Virus record (IMG/VR): IMGVR_UViG_3300025771_002941
Location: 1-47,961 of that record
Length of the DNA stretch: 47,961 nt
Reading direction: 5' to 3' (one strand)
Source: a virus
The translations under genes and the position numbers were made by a program. Shown piece by piece: positions 17,291 through 25,356 of this stretch. The stretch's first letter is position 1. Every line of letters begins with the position of its first letter. The notes below the pieces were generated by a model, which saw nothing but the letters and a program-made list of their open reading frames with translations, ran no database searches and had not been told where the DNA came from.

Positions 17291-17725
17291 ATGATGGATG
17301 CTAAAAAGATGATGGGCGGACCTACGGGTCTTAAAATGAGAGTTAAAGGAAAAGTAACTCCCATTCACGACGATGTCCTTGGATATAATATGCACTTTGG
17401 TGAACAAAAAACCAGAGGCGGTATTATTATTGCTAATGATGACGGTAAATCACATGGCATCTATCCTCGCTGGTGTCAAGTATATGCAAAGGGACACGAA
17501 AACAAAGAAGAATATAATGTCGGAGATTGGATACTTGTATCACATGGTCGCTGGAGTAGAAGTTTTATATTAGAACAAGAAGATGGAACACAAATCGAAC
17601 TTAGAAAGATTGATATAAAAGAAATTCTAGCAGTATCAGACGAAAAGCCAAATGATATAATGATTGGTGAAGAAATAGATACTTCACCCGATAAAGCAAA
17701 GGCCGAAGACTTTGGCGCAAGATAA
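17291..17725 (+). CDS. GroES-like co-chaperonin (gp31 functional type)
   Basis: GroES-type caps close the GroEL chamber; T4 needs its own cap, gp31, to fold the capsid protein. The 144-residue product has the cpn10 layout: an early P-x-HDDVLG strand, a mobile-loop segment ending in GGIII (like GroES GGIVL) near residues 38-42, and a VGDWILV strand near residue 78. A Trp-rich insert and a roughly 30-residue acidic tail are additions. It likely replaces or supplements host GroES for phage protein folding. A second ATG follows directly, so the start could be one codon later. Confidence 0.7.
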   Translation: MMDAKKMMGGPTGLKMRVKGKVTPIHDDVLGYNMHFGEQKTRGGIIIANDDGKSHGIYPRWCQVYAKGHENKEEYNVGDWILVSHGRWSRSFILEQEDGTQIELRKIDIKEILAVSDEKPNDIMIGEEIDTSPDKAKAEDFGAR

Positions 17726-17746
17726 AAAAAGACATAGGAGTATAAA

Positions 17747-18163
17747 TTGTCAGTAGATCTAAACAAATATAAAGACTTTGTCGAAAAGGTTACTTCAGAA
17801 GAATCCAACGACAATAATCGCCTATACGGACGTATGGGTTACTTAAATGGAGATGGGCATGGATGTCCGGTTAATATTGCATTACTTGTCACAGGAGGCA
17901 TTGGTCTTTCATCAGAAACAGGAGAACTTAATGAAATTATTAAAAAAGTTTTATTCCAAGGTAAACCATGGGATAGTGACACAAAGTTCCATCTTAAACG
18001 AGAACTTGGCGATATTCTTTGGTACTGGGTTAATACTTGTAGAGCGTTGGATTTAGATCCTAACGAAGTCGTAGCAGAAAATGTTAACAAACTCAAAGCA
18101 AGATATCCAGGTGGAGAGTTTGATGTATATTATTCAGAGAATCGCAAAGACGGCGATCTCTAA
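17747..18163 (+). CDS. mazG: MazG-like nucleotide pyrophosphohydrolase
   Basis: MazG enzymes hydrolyse NTPs or dNTPs to monophosphates and may lower ppGpp or clean the nucleotide pool; they are frequent in marine phages. The Mg-binding motifs are present: SSETGELNE near residues 57-65 (ExxE) and KRELGDILWYW near residues 85-95 (ExxD). The 138-residue length is typical. The start is TTG, preceded by ATAGGAG. Its stop overlaps the next ATG by one base, implying co-translation with the HAD phosphatase. Confidence 0.85.
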   Translation: MSVDLNKYKDFVEKVTSEESNDNNRLYGRMGYLNGDGHGCPVNIALLVTGGIGLSSETGELNEIIKKVLFQGKPWDSDTKFHLKRELGDILWYWVNTCRALDLDPNEVVAENVNKLKARYPGGEFDVYYSENRKDGDL

Positions 18164-18738
18164 TGTTAAAAAAAATTCTTGTAGATGTAGACGGTGTTCT
18201 ACTAGATTGGGAACCCGCATTTGATGCGTGGATGTCACAAAAAGGATTTAAGGTAAAACAAGCAGGTGTATATGATCAATATATACGCTACGGATTTCAA
18301 ACTAAAAATCAATGTAATGAATTAGTAAAACAGTTCAATGAAAGTGCATGGATGGGTTTCTTAAAACCTTTGCGTGACAGTGTTGAATATGTTCATAAAC
18401 TAAAAGCACAAGGCTATCACTTTGAAGCAATTACAAGCCTAAGCACAGATCATTGGGCAAAAGAACTACGCACAATGAATCTAGAACGTTGGTTTGGTCG
18501 CGGTACATTTTATCGTGTGCAGTGTTTAGACACAGGTGCTGATAAAGACGAAGTGCTAAAACAATTTGAACCCGGACATTGGTGGATTGAAGATAAACCT
18601 GCCAACGCAGAAGCAGGACTAGGTGCCGGACATAAACCTATTCTAGTTTCACATTCATGGAATAGTGATTACGAACACCCGGAAGTTGTACGAGCAAACA
18701 ACTGGCAAGAAATTTATAATATTGTAACATCTTGTTAA
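18163..18738 (+). CDS. HAD-superfamily phosphatase (5'-nucleotidase-like)
   Basis: The HAD catalytic motif DVDGVLLDW lies at residues 8-16 with the two aspartates as nucleophile and acid/base. Motif II is the ITSLS segment near residue 88, and a WIEDKPAN segment near residue 145 supplies the motif IV acidic residues. It resembles 5'(3')-nucleotidases that dephosphorylate nucleoside monophosphates. Overlap with mazG suggests a joint role in nucleotide recycling: MazG makes NMP and this enzyme removes the phosphate. The product is 191 residues. Substrate is not proven by sequence. Confidence 0.75.
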   Translation: MLKKILVDVDGVLLDWEPAFDAWMSQKGFKVKQAGVYDQYIRYGFQTKNQCNELVKQFNESAWMGFLKPLRDSVEYVHKLKAQGYHFEAITSLSTDHWAKELRTMNLERWFGRGTFYRVQCLDTGADKDEVLKQFEPGHWWIEDKPANAEAGLGAGHKPILVSHSWNSDYEHPEVVRANNWQEIYNIVTSC

Positions 18739-18767
18739 ATAGTTTTAGTTTTAAAAGAGGTGATTGA

Positions 18768-19730
18768 TTGGACTATATCACACTATGGATGGCGATAGGT
18801 TTTTTATTAGCGGCCTATTCAGTTATCGCAAATGATTCAGTACAAACTCTTGGTACTTGGATTGCTTCAAACAACGAAAGATTCAATTGGAAAATTATGT
18901 GGGGCTGTGCTTCAGCAGTTCTGCTTTACACCCTGTGGTATGGCTGGACAGTAAATGGTGGAGACATCAGTTACGGCAGACTCAACAAAATACCATTCCA
19001 GGAAATACAATGGTACCATGCCGCGGCGCCGGGACTGTTATTATTACTTACAAGGATAGGCGTACCAGTTAGTACAAGTTTCTTAGTACTAAGTGCGTTT
19101 GCTTCTACCTTTGTGTTAGAAAAGATGTTAGTGAAATCAATTATGGGATATGCTGTGGCGGCTGTCGCGGCCTATGTGGCTTATCTACTCATCACTAGGA
19201 TCGTGGATGAAAAACGTGATCCAGTCAAAGAAGAACACAAAGCGTATTGGCGTGTGGCACAATGGATAACCACAGCGTTCTTATGGTTTACTTGGTTAAG
19301 TCATGACATGGCTAACATTGCTGTGTATTTGCCAAGGAGTGTGCCATTTGATATGATGCTGATGGTAAGTGCTGTGTTTGTGATTGGTCTTGCGTTTATG
19401 TTCCGTGAAGGCGGAGGCAAGATACAAAAGATTGTGATAGAAAAACACAACACAAGATACGTAAGGTCGGCTACACTAATCGACCTTTTTTATTGGTTGG
19501 TGCTGTGGTTCTTTAAGGAACTAAATGACATACCGATGAGTACAACTTGGGTGTTTGTTGGATTGCTTTGTGGACGTGAACTTGCTATGGCAACAGTGCT
19601 GGGCAATGGCAAACTAAAAACTGTGTTTCCACTCATAGGCAAAGACTTTATCAAAATGATTGCTGGACTAATGGCATCGGTTGGTATTGTGCTTTCAATA
19701 CACTACATTATTATTCCAAACGGTTTATAA
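18768..19730 (+). CDS. Probable PiT (PHO4)-family phosphate permease
   Basis: The 320-residue protein has about nine hydrophobic segments and an internal two-fold repeat like PiT carriers. Repeat one has ANDSVQTLG near residues 21-29 (PiT: GANDVANAFG) and GVPVSTS near residue 98. Repeat two has SHDMANIAV near residues 178-186 and DIPMSTTWVFVG near residues 254-265 (PiT: PVSTTHTxVG). PiT proteins are ion-coupled inorganic phosphate importers. It starts with TTG behind an AGAGGTG ribosome site. GC appears higher here than in neighbouring genes, which may mean recent transfer. Family assignment is by motif only; phosphate as substrate is inferred. Confidence 0.6.
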   Translation: MDYITLWMAIGFLLAAYSVIANDSVQTLGTWIASNNERFNWKIMWGCASAVLLYTLWYGWTVNGGDISYGRLNKIPFQEIQWYHAAAPGLLLLLTRIGVPVSTSFLVLSAFASTFVLEKMLVKSIMGYAVAAVAAYVAYLLITRIVDEKRDPVKEEHKAYWRVAQWITTAFLWFTWLSHDMANIAVYLPRSVPFDMMLMVSAVFVIGLAFMFREGGGKIQKIVIEKHNTRYVRSATLIDLFYWLVLWFFKELNDIPMSTTWVFVGLLCGRELAMATVLGNGKLKTVFPLIGKDFIKMIAGLMASVGIVLSIHYIIIPNGL

Positions 19731-19733
19731 ATA
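19726..19733 (+). promoter_or_regulatory. T4-late-like promoter box TATAAATA
   Basis: Exact match to the T4 late consensus TATAAATA, overlapping the permease stop codon. Eight bases separate it from the ATG at 19742, so the predicted leader is about 3 nt. No Shine-Dalgarno is seen. Confidence 0.55.
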
Positions 19734-19741
19734 CCTGTACA

Positions 19742-19909
19742 ATGCCAAAAAACGTATATTACACACAACGTGACTGGGACCGTGAAATAGGTTGGGGTTA
19801 TGTTCCAAAAGAATATCAATATCCACATCTACGCAATACGGATGAATACAGGGTCTCCGAAACGGCAAAACACACCAATAAAACACTTGACACTGAAGAC
19901 AAAGCATAG
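19742..19909 (+). CDS. Small protein of 55 residues, Tyr/Arg rich
   Basis: The frame lies between the permease gene and the gene at 19922 and directly follows a TATAAATA box. The product is hydrophilic with aromatic residues (YYTQRDWDREIGWGY) and a Thr/Lys/Asp-rich tail. No domain recognised. Its 3' end carries the promoter of the next gene. Support comes from the late box and the way it fills the gap. Confidence 0.5.
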   Translation: MPKNVYYTQRDWDREIGWGYVPKEYQYPHLRNTDEYRVSETAKHTNKTLDTEDKA

Positions 19910-19915
19910 TATTAT
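19887..19915 (+). promoter_or_regulatory. Sigma70-type promoter, leaderless geometry
   Basis: TTGACA (19887-19892), 17 bases, TATTAT (19910-19915). The ATG of the next gene is at 19922, six bases past the -10 box, so transcription would start at or next to the ATG. No Shine-Dalgarno is present. Confidence 0.65.
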
Positions 19916-19921
19916 ACTACT

Positions 19922-20167
19922 ATGACTGAATTTCGTGTTGGCATATTCAATCTGATCAAGCGATTGATAGGACATAGTAGTTTGGCAAGGGCGGGTATAT
20001 ACACCGCGGGCCATATATTAATTGCTATGATCTGTAATAGATTAATTACGGGTGCGGATCTTGACTTGGCGGCAATTGATGCTATAATAGAACCATTAAT
20101 AAACGGTTTATGGTTTTACACACTAGACAAAATATATACATCATCACAGAAGGTAAAAAATGGCTAA
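19922..20167 (+). CDS. Small membrane protein (DUF2061-like topology)
   Basis: The 81-residue product has a basic N-terminus (about 22 residues), a hydrophobic segment at residues 25-43, the polar ITGADLDLAAID linker, and a second hydrophobic segment at residues 52-68. The order of a TG-x-DL-x-LA turn followed by an E-x-x-x-x-LWFYTLDK helix resembles DUF2061 membrane proteins, but the match is weak. Its last bases overlap the clamp-loader ATG. Transcription probably starts at the ATG from the TTGACA/TATTAT promoter. Confidence 0.6.
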   Translation: MTEFRVGIFNLIKRLIGHSSLARAGIYTAGHILIAMICNRLITGADLDLAAIDAIIEPLINGLWFYTLDKIYTSSQKVKNG

Positions 20168-21089
20168 AGAACTATGGGTAGAAAAGTATCGTCCTAAGAC
20201 GGTAAAAGATTATGTGTTTCGAGATCAAGCACAAAAAGATCAAGTAAAAAGTTGGGTCAAAGACAAAAGTATTCCACACTTGCTTTTTAGTGGTCATGCT
20301 GGTATTGGTAAGACAACACTAGCAAGGGTACTGCTAAATGAACTAGAAGTAAACGAGTATGATGTGCTAGAGATTAACGCATCGCGAACAAACAGTGTAG
20401 AAGATGTTCGTGATAAAATTGTTAACTTTGTGCAGATGATTCCATTTGGTGACTTCAAGGTAGTACTGCTAGATGAGGCTGATTACTTGAGTCCAAACGC
20501 ACAGGCGGCATTGCGTGGCGTTATGGAAGAATACCATACCACAAGCAGATTTATTTTAACTTGTAACTATCCTAACAGAATTATTCCGGCTATCCACAGT
20601 CGTTGTCAAGGCTTTCATATTACAAACGTCGATCAAACAGAATTCACGGCACGTATTGCTACAATACTACTAGAAGAAGGTGTTGAACCTGATCTAGATA
20701 CTCTAGATACATTTGTAAAAGCAACGTATCCAGACATGCGTAAGTGTATCAATATGTGTCAAATGAATAGTACAACAGGCAAACTACTTCCACCACAAAA
20801 AGGTGACACTGGAGAAAGTGATTACAAGGTGGACATGGTTGAACTGTTTAAAGCAGGTAAGATTACAGAAGCACGTAAACTTATTTGTAGTCAAGCAAGA
20901 CCAGAGGAGATGGAAGATATCTTTCGCTGGATGTATGACAACTTGGAAGTGTTTACAAAAGATGAAGATAAACAGGATCAAGCAATATTAGTAATTAAAC
21001 AAGGATTAGTAGATCATTCATTTGTCGCTGATCCAGAAATAAACATGAGTGCTACGTTAGTAAAACTAGCAAGATTAACAAAGGAGTAA
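20160..21089 (+). CDS. 44: Clamp-loader small subunit (T4 gp44/RFC-like AAA+ ATPase)
   Basis: gp44 forms the ATPase part of the clamp loader that opens gp45 and places it on primed DNA. The 309-residue protein (T4 gp44 is 319) shows Walker A GHAGIGKT at residues 45-52, Walker B LLDEAD with Asp105/Glu106, and the SRC arginine-finger motif at residues 147-149. The C-terminal helical collar follows. It lies about 24 kb from the polymerase and clamp genes of this window, unlike the compact T4 order, and no gp62 partner is recognisable directly downstream. Confidence 0.9.
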   Translation: MAKELWVEKYRPKTVKDYVFRDQAQKDQVKSWVKDKSIPHLLFSGHAGIGKTTLARVLLNELEVNEYDVLEINASRTNSVEDVRDKIVNFVQMIPFGDFKVVLLDEADYLSPNAQAALRGVMEEYHTTSRFILTCNYPNRIIPAIHSRCQGFHITNVDQTEFTARIATILLEEGVEPDLDTLDTFVKATYPDMRKCINMCQMNSTTGKLLPPQKGDTGESDYKVDMVELFKAGKITEARKLICSQARPEEMEDIFRWMYDNLEVFTKDEDKQDQAILVIKQGLVDHSFVADPEINMSATLVKLARLTKE

Positions 21090-21090
21090 T

Positions 21091-21297
21091 ATGCCAGGAC
21101 CAGAAATAAATCGTAACTATGACGCTACAACAAACCCCGAAGCGGCAAGACAACGCCAAGAAGAACTAGATCAAATGATAAAAGATTTTTTAGCCAAAGG
21201 GGGCAAAATAGAACGTATTCCAACAGGCATGACCGGCGAACAATATCGTGAAATGAAAGCCGGAGAAAAAAAGAAAAAAGGACGTAAGAAAAAATAA
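21091..21297 (+). CDS. Small Lys-rich protein (68 residues)
   Basis: The gene sits one base after the clamp loader, and its stop touches the start of the next gene. The N-terminal half is polar and helical (Glu/Gln/Arg rich) and the C-terminus is a run of lysines and glycines (KKKKGRKKK) that could bind nucleic acid. It occupies the place of gp62 in T4 but is far too short (gp62 is 187 residues) and shows no similarity I can see. Confidence 0.55.
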   Translation: MPGPEINRNYDATTNPEAARQRQEELDQMIKDFLAKGGKIERIPTGMTGEQYREMKAGEKKKKGRKKK

Positions 21298-22007
21298 TGG
21301 ATGTATACTGGTCAGTACTACCAGAAGTAAAAGGGATAATTAGGGCACAAGAACCTATAAGTGTTGCTAAGACCGTCATTGCGGATAAACGCAATCGAAA
21401 TCTAGTAAGCAAAACTCCTGTTGATAACTTCGAAGACTGTCCTGCTGTTGTAAATGCACTAAAAAACTATTATGCTATTCCAAGCATTTATGATTATGAA
21501 GTACAATTTACATCTAATGGAGTAGAAGCAAAAGAACATAATCAAGATTTTTTTAACGAAGCATTTGTACTACGAAATAGAGAAGAACAGATGTTTAGTT
21601 TTAAAACGCCTTATATATTTTTTTGCGAACAAGATTTAGAAGTTTCCCAGATTCAACCTTTTATGGAAAGAAATTACATAAATGATAACTGTATGATTAT
21701 TCCAGGTAAATTTAATATTAGCAAATGGTTTAGAGGCTTTGATTTTACGTGTTATCTTAAACCTAGTGCAAACGGTACATTTAAAGTAAAAGAAAAAGAT
21801 GTGCTATATTATCTACAGTTTCATACAAACGAAAAGATTAACTTTAAGCATTTTCATATGAGTCGAACGCTGTTAGATTATTTTAGTATTGGTATTGATG
21901 CAAAAGAATACAAGCGTGATTATAAAAACTTAGACTATTTTTACAACCTATTTAAACAATATAATTTAAAAGGTAAAATACTTAAAGAAATAAAAAGTAA
22001 CTTATAA
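21297..22007 (+). CDS. Unknown globular protein (236 residues)
   Basis: The protein has mixed alpha/beta composition with many Phe, Tyr, Asn and Lys residues, no signal peptide and no membrane segment. Acidic and aromatic clusters (residues 105-115, FFCEQDLE) and a HFHMSRTLLDYF segment near residue 180 might be functional, but no family is recognised. It overlaps the genes on both sides by one base, so it belongs to the clamp-loader operon. Confidence 0.55.
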   Translation: MDVYWSVLPEVKGIIRAQEPISVAKTVIADKRNRNLVSKTPVDNFEDCPAVVNALKNYYAIPSIYDYEVQFTSNGVEAKEHNQDFFNEAFVLRNREEQMFSFKTPYIFFCEQDLEVSQIQPFMERNYINDNCMIIPGKFNISKWFRGFDFTCYLKPSANGTFKVKEKDVLYYLQFHTNEKINFKHFHMSRTLLDYFSIGIDAKEYKRDYKNLDYFYNLFKQYNLKGKILKEIKSNL

Positions 22008-22273
22008 TGAAAATTAGATACTATAATAAGATAGACGGCTGGCGTTGGTTAGGATTTGTACTAGCAATGATTAGTGCCTTCTTATTAAGTGGTGGTAATC
22101 CTAATATACAATGGATGGGTTGGAGCGTTGCTGTTATGAGTTGTAGCATATGGATTTATATGGGAATAAAAGATAAAGATATGCCAAGAGCATTAATGGA
22201 ATTAATGTATTTGGTTTTAGCAATTAGAGGCGTAATTAACTGGTTAGGAGGAAATAATGGCACACTTGGTTAA
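22007..22273 (+). CDS. Small membrane protein (88 residues)
   Basis: Three hydrophobic segments (about residues 13-27, 34-51, 62-80) separated by short polar turns indicate an integral inner-membrane protein. A Trp-rich N-terminus and a KDKDM loop face outside the membrane core. It overlaps the ferredoxin gene by 17 bases. The arrangement resembles small phage-encoded multipass proteins of unknown role; no family match is claimed. Confidence 0.55.
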   Translation: MKIRYYNKIDGWRWLGFVLAMISAFLLSGGNPNIQWMGWSVAVMSCSIWIYMGIKDKDMPRALMELMYLVLAIRGVINWLGGNNGTLG

Positions 22274-22595
22274 TGATAAATGTATAATGTGTAAGCATAC
22301 AACCTGCGTGGATGTATGTCCGGTGGACTGTTTTTATGAAGGTGAAAATATGTTAGTAATTAACCCCGACGAATGTATTGACTGCGGAGTATGTGTTCCT
22401 GAATGTCCTGAAGAAGCAATTTATCAGACAGACGATGCAAATGACCCATGGTATAAACACAACGAGTATTTTGCAACAACCGGCAATTGGCCTAATATTA
22501 CAAATGCTAAAGATCCTATGCCTGAGTATGAAAAATTTAGTGGGCAGTCGGACAAAACTAAACTTTTCAGTAAATTACCCTATAAGGAAATTTAG
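22257..22595 (+). CDS. Ferredoxin, 7Fe/FdxA type
   Basis: This 112-residue protein has two cluster-binding motifs: C9xxC12xxxxC17xxxC21P, then C40xxC43xxC46xxxC50P. The spacing and flanking residues ([10 protein letters not shown] and PDECIDCG) match bacterial FdxA-type ferredoxins with one [3Fe-4S] and one [4Fe-4S] cluster, unlike the plant-type [2Fe-2S] ferredoxins of cyanophages. It would act as a low-potential electron carrier in the host cytoplasm. The C-terminal 50 residues are the usual FdxA extension. Its AGGAGG ribosome site is strong. The stop lies four bases inside the convergent phoH end. Confidence 0.9.
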   Translation: MAHLVNDKCIMCKHTTCVDVCPVDCFYEGENMLVINPDECIDCGVCVPECPEEAIYQTDDANDPWYKHNEYFATTGNWPNITNAKDPMPEYEKFSGQSDKTKLFSKLPYKEI

Positions 22596-23320
22596 TCTTC
22601 GCCGTAGATATCTAATATTTCTTTAACAGCATCATGTCGTTCAACATCTCCTATATCAAATCTGCATACGCCTATATGCTTTAAATTTGTTCTTGTTTCT
22701 ACTTTATTAATAAAATCTAGCAAGCCGTTCGATTTCATTCTATCAGCCTGTTGTAGATCACCCGTAACTACCATACGACTATGCTCGCCGATACGTGTTA
22801 GCAACATCTTCATTTGACTTGGTGTTGCGTTTTGCATTTCGTCAGCAATAATGTACGATTTTTTAAATGTTCTACCACGCATAAAGGCCAGTGGAGATAT
22901 TTCAATCACCCCCTCTTGTATCATACCGCTGATTTCCTTTTGATAGTAGTACTCTGCAAATACATCAAAAATCGGTTTAGTCCATGGTTCCATTTTTTGT
23001 TCAAGAGTTCCTGGTAAAAAGCCGTGTTGCTCATCCACGCTTACAGCGGGTCGAGTTATCACGATTTTATCCACTTCTTGTTCCTGAAACGCTTTAATAG
23101 CCATTTGAACACCTATAAGAGTCTTACCCGTTCCTGCGGGTCCAACTGCAAATGTAATGTGTGTTTTTGGGTTTTTTAGTGTTTCTAGGTAGGTCTCTTG
23201 ATTAAGGTTCCTCGGAAGTACCTCAACTTGACGTCTTTTATTAGGGATTGGATTAATATATGTAATATTACCCATTTGTGAACGCTCCCTATTGCGTTCT
23301 TTACGCTTTGCTCTCGACAA
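22592..23320 (-). CDS. phoH: PhoH-family ATPase
   Basis: PhoH proteins are RecA/helicase-fold ATPases, very common in marine phages; the exact role is unclear, with links to phosphate stress and RNA metabolism. The 242-residue product has Walker A GPAGTGKT (residues 60-67) and Walker B IIADEMQN with Asp160/Glu161, followed by the family's conserved VVTGD segment. I take the TTG at 23318-23320 because an excellent AGGAGG lies five bases before it; an internal ATG (residue 16) is possible. One of only three - strand genes here, facing the late gene at 23454 across 133 bases. Confidence 0.9.
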   Translation of the reverse strand: MSRAKRKERNRERSQMGNITYINPIPNKRRQVEVLPRNLNQETYLETLKNPKTHITFAVGPAGTGKTLIGVQMAIKAFQEQEVDKIVITRPAVSVDEQHGFLPGTLEQKMEPWTKPIFDVFAEYYYQKEISGMIQEGVIEISPLAFMRGRTFKKSYIIADEMQNATPSQMKMLLTRIGEHSRMVVTGDLQQADRMKSNGLLDFINKVETRTNLKHIGVCRFDIGDVERHDAVKEILDIYGED

Positions 23321-23429
23321 TTCGTCCTCCTTTAATATATTGAAGTCCTTTGTCCGACTGCAATAGTATTTAATAGAGAATCTTAATCATTAACTAATAC
23401 GTTTATTTTTTGATCATTCTTGTTTTGCG

Positions 23430-23436
23430 ATAAATA
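23430..23436 (+). promoter_or_regulatory. T4-late-like promoter box
   Basis: GATAAATAA in the intergenic region between phoH and the virion-like gene at 23454. The predicted start (about 23442) leaves a short leader that holds a GGAGAAG Shine-Dalgarno. Confidence 0.5.
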
Positions 23437-23453
23437 AAAGTGGAGAAGACAAT

Positions 23454-23984
23454 ATGTACGATATAGTAAAGATCATTGAAAACGTTAAAACAATATACGA
23501 ATCTAATACACATATGCGTGTTTTAAAGGATTTTGAGCGTGTTTTAGACGAATTAGATATGTATGTGTTTGAGAACTGGAGTGAAGGAGAACTAATATCC
23601 GGACCTAATGTCAAAAGACATACTGTAGAATGTGCTTTTATGTGGCCTAGAGATAAAATGCCTAATCCACAAGCAGGACGTAGATTATTAGATTACGACT
23701 GCAAAGTAACATATAAAAAAGATTATTACGTACAACCTCGAAAAATTGAATCTCCAGACGATTATCGACCTGGTACTAAAAAAGGTAAACTAGATCAACT
23801 ACCAATATGGGTAGTGAATATTTCAATGCCAAAGCAATTAATGTTTGATATGTATAAAGGTTACATGAGAAATGTTGACGAATATGTAATGGCTCAATTA
23901 GAAACAACAAATACCCAACCAGAGATTGTACCAGATACCGAAACAGATATAGATACAGGGATGGCAGATGAGTCTACAACCTAA
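23454..23984 (+). CDS. Unknown protein, probably late/virion associated (176 residues)
   Basis: The N-terminal 45 residues are helical and the middle (residues 50-145) is rich in charged and aromatic residues. The C-terminal 30 residues are acidic and Thr-rich and probably unstructured. No catalytic motif is seen. It follows a late-type box and precedes another unknown gene that overlaps its end by 17 bases. Late control suggests a structural or assembly role. No family is recognised. Confidence 0.55.
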   Translation: MYDIVKIIENVKTIYESNTHMRVLKDFERVLDELDMYVFENWSEGELISGPNVKRHTVECAFMWPRDKMPNPQAGRRLLDYDCKVTYKKDYYVQPRKIESPDDYRPGTKKGKLDQLPIWVVNISMPKQLMFDMYKGYMRNVDEYVMAQLETTNTQPEIVPDTETDIDTGMADESTT

Positions 23985-24687
23985 TGATTTAAAAGATTTC
24001 GTTAACGAAATTTTCACCATCGACTCATACAAATCAAAAATGGGTCAAGACAAAGAAATTGCAGTGCTTGCTTTTGAAGTTAAATCACAAGAACCGGCAA
24101 AAGACCTAATGAACTTTATTGAAAAAGGTTATGAATTTGTTTTAGATGCTGATGTAAGCACAGGTGAAAATCGTAAAGGAAAATATAATGTGTTTGTTGA
24201 AATTGAAAGAGACAGACATTTACCAACACGTATTGGTGACTTGCTAGAAGAAGTTTCCAAATTAACAGGCATAAATGATTGGAAATATAGATACTATAAA
24301 AATGTTGAAAGTAAACCTTTTAGCATTGCAGAGGCAGAAAATGATATCCCATTAAATAGCAATGATTATGAAAGCATGATTAACGAATATAATCAAGTAG
24401 AATTAAATCGTTTCTTTAACAAAGGTGTTACTGAACAAAAATATGTTAAAGAAAATGTTATAGAATTTGGAAGACATGCATCTGGAAAGGTAAGAATGGA
24501 AGTGGTAGACGAAGGAAATACCGCTGATATGATTGCCAAATATACAGGTGCTATTCAATTAGATGAAACATCTATGTCAGAAGTATTGTTCCTAACAAAG
24601 TTCTTAGGTAACTATAATATACAGAAAATTGAAGACCACTTGTTCTTTACCAATGGTACAAGAACTAAAGTTATGAAAAGGATATAA
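23968..24687 (+). CDS. Unknown protein, probably late/virion associated (239 residues)
   Basis: A mixed alpha/beta, acidic protein without membrane segments. The segment from about residue 30 to 90 alternates strands and helices (IAVLAFEVKS and KYNVFVEIER). The last 60 residues appear helical. The gene is overlapped by its upstream neighbour and followed after one base by the endolysin gene, so it shares the late operon. No family recognised. Confidence 0.55.
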   Translation: MSLQPNDLKDFVNEIFTIDSYKSKMGQDKEIAVLAFEVKSQEPAKDLMNFIEKGYEFVLDADVSTGENRKGKYNVFVEIERDRHLPTRIGDLLEEVSKLTGINDWKYRYYKNVESKPFSIAEAENDIPLNSNDYESMINEYNQVELNRFFNKGVTEQKYVKENVIEFGRHASGKVRMEVVDEGNTADMIAKYTGAIQLDETSMSEVLFLTKFLGNYNIQKIEDHLFFTNGTRTKVMKRI

Positions 24688-24688
24688 T

Positions 24689-25201
24689 ATGGCAAGCGAA
24701 AACTATCAAAAATGTTTAGACACAATCTTACACCACGAAGGTGGTTATGTAAATCACCCTAAGGATCCGGGTGGCGAAACTAACTTGGGAGTTACCAAGA
24801 GAGTTTACGAAGAGTGGGGTGGAACAAAAGACATGAAAGACCTAACGGTTGAAGATGTTGCTCCAATCTATAAAAAGAACTATTGGGATCGTGTAAAAGG
24901 TGATGACCTACCAGCAGGTTTAGATTTGTGTGTATTCGATTTTGGTGTTAATGCAGGAACAGGCCGTTCAGCAAAATATTTGCAAACAATGATCGGTACC
25001 ACACCAGATGGAGGCATTGGTCCTAACACATTAAAGGCATTAAATGCATACGTCGAAGATAATGGTATTGAACATGCTATTAAACAATTTCAATCAGCAC
25101 GTCAAGGGTATTATGAATCACTAAGTACTTTTGATACGTTTGGTAAGGGATGGACTCGAAGAGTTAACGAAACTACTGAACTTGCTTTACAGATGGTATG
25201 A
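24689..25201 (+). CDS. GH108 endolysin (lysozyme) with peptidoglycan-binding domain
   Basis: GH108 muramidases cut the glycan backbone of peptidoglycan. The diagnostic motif HEGGYVNHPKDPGGETN begins at residue 16, and its Glu17 is the catalytic acid. The C-terminal half (from about residue 95) is the matching peptidoglycan-binding domain, seen in TPDGGIGPNTLKAL. The 170-residue length is typical. No signal peptide is present, so export would need the holin. It starts the lysis cassette, and its stop overlaps the next small gene by four bases. Confidence 0.9.
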   Translation: MASENYQKCLDTILHHEGGYVNHPKDPGGETNLGVTKRVYEEWGGTKDMKDLTVEDVAPIYKKNYWDRVKGDDLPAGLDLCVFDFGVNAGTGRSAKYLQTMIGTTPDGGIGPNTLKALNAYVEDNGIEHAIKQFQSARQGYYESLSTFDTFGKGWTRRVNETTELALQMV

Positions 25202-25356
25202 TCCCAGTCTGCCAAAATTGCGGAAGAAGTCACGAAGGTAAATTAGTAGAAACGTTTACCGACGGTGATAACAAACCAATTGAAATTATTGTTTGTGAAC
25301 AAGCAAGATACAAAACTGAAAGTGCATTAGAAAAATTTTGGAGGCATTATGTTTAG
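25198..25356 (+). CDS. Small zinc-ribbon-like protein (52 residues)
   Basis: The ATG overlaps the endolysin stop (ATGA type), and the TAG lies inside the start of the spanin gene, so the frame is tied to translation on both sides. It holds CxxC (C5, C8) plus His12 and Cys33, enough for a single metal site. Function unknown; the position inside the lysis cassette is unusual for a metal-binding peptide. Confidence 0.55.
   Translation: MIPVCQNCGRSHEGKLVETFTDGDNKPIEIIVCEQARYKTESALEKFWRHYV

Noticed and set aside
21091-22007. gp62 clamp-loader partner behind gp44
   Set aside because: The 68-residue gene is too short and the 236-residue one shows no similarity that I can see.
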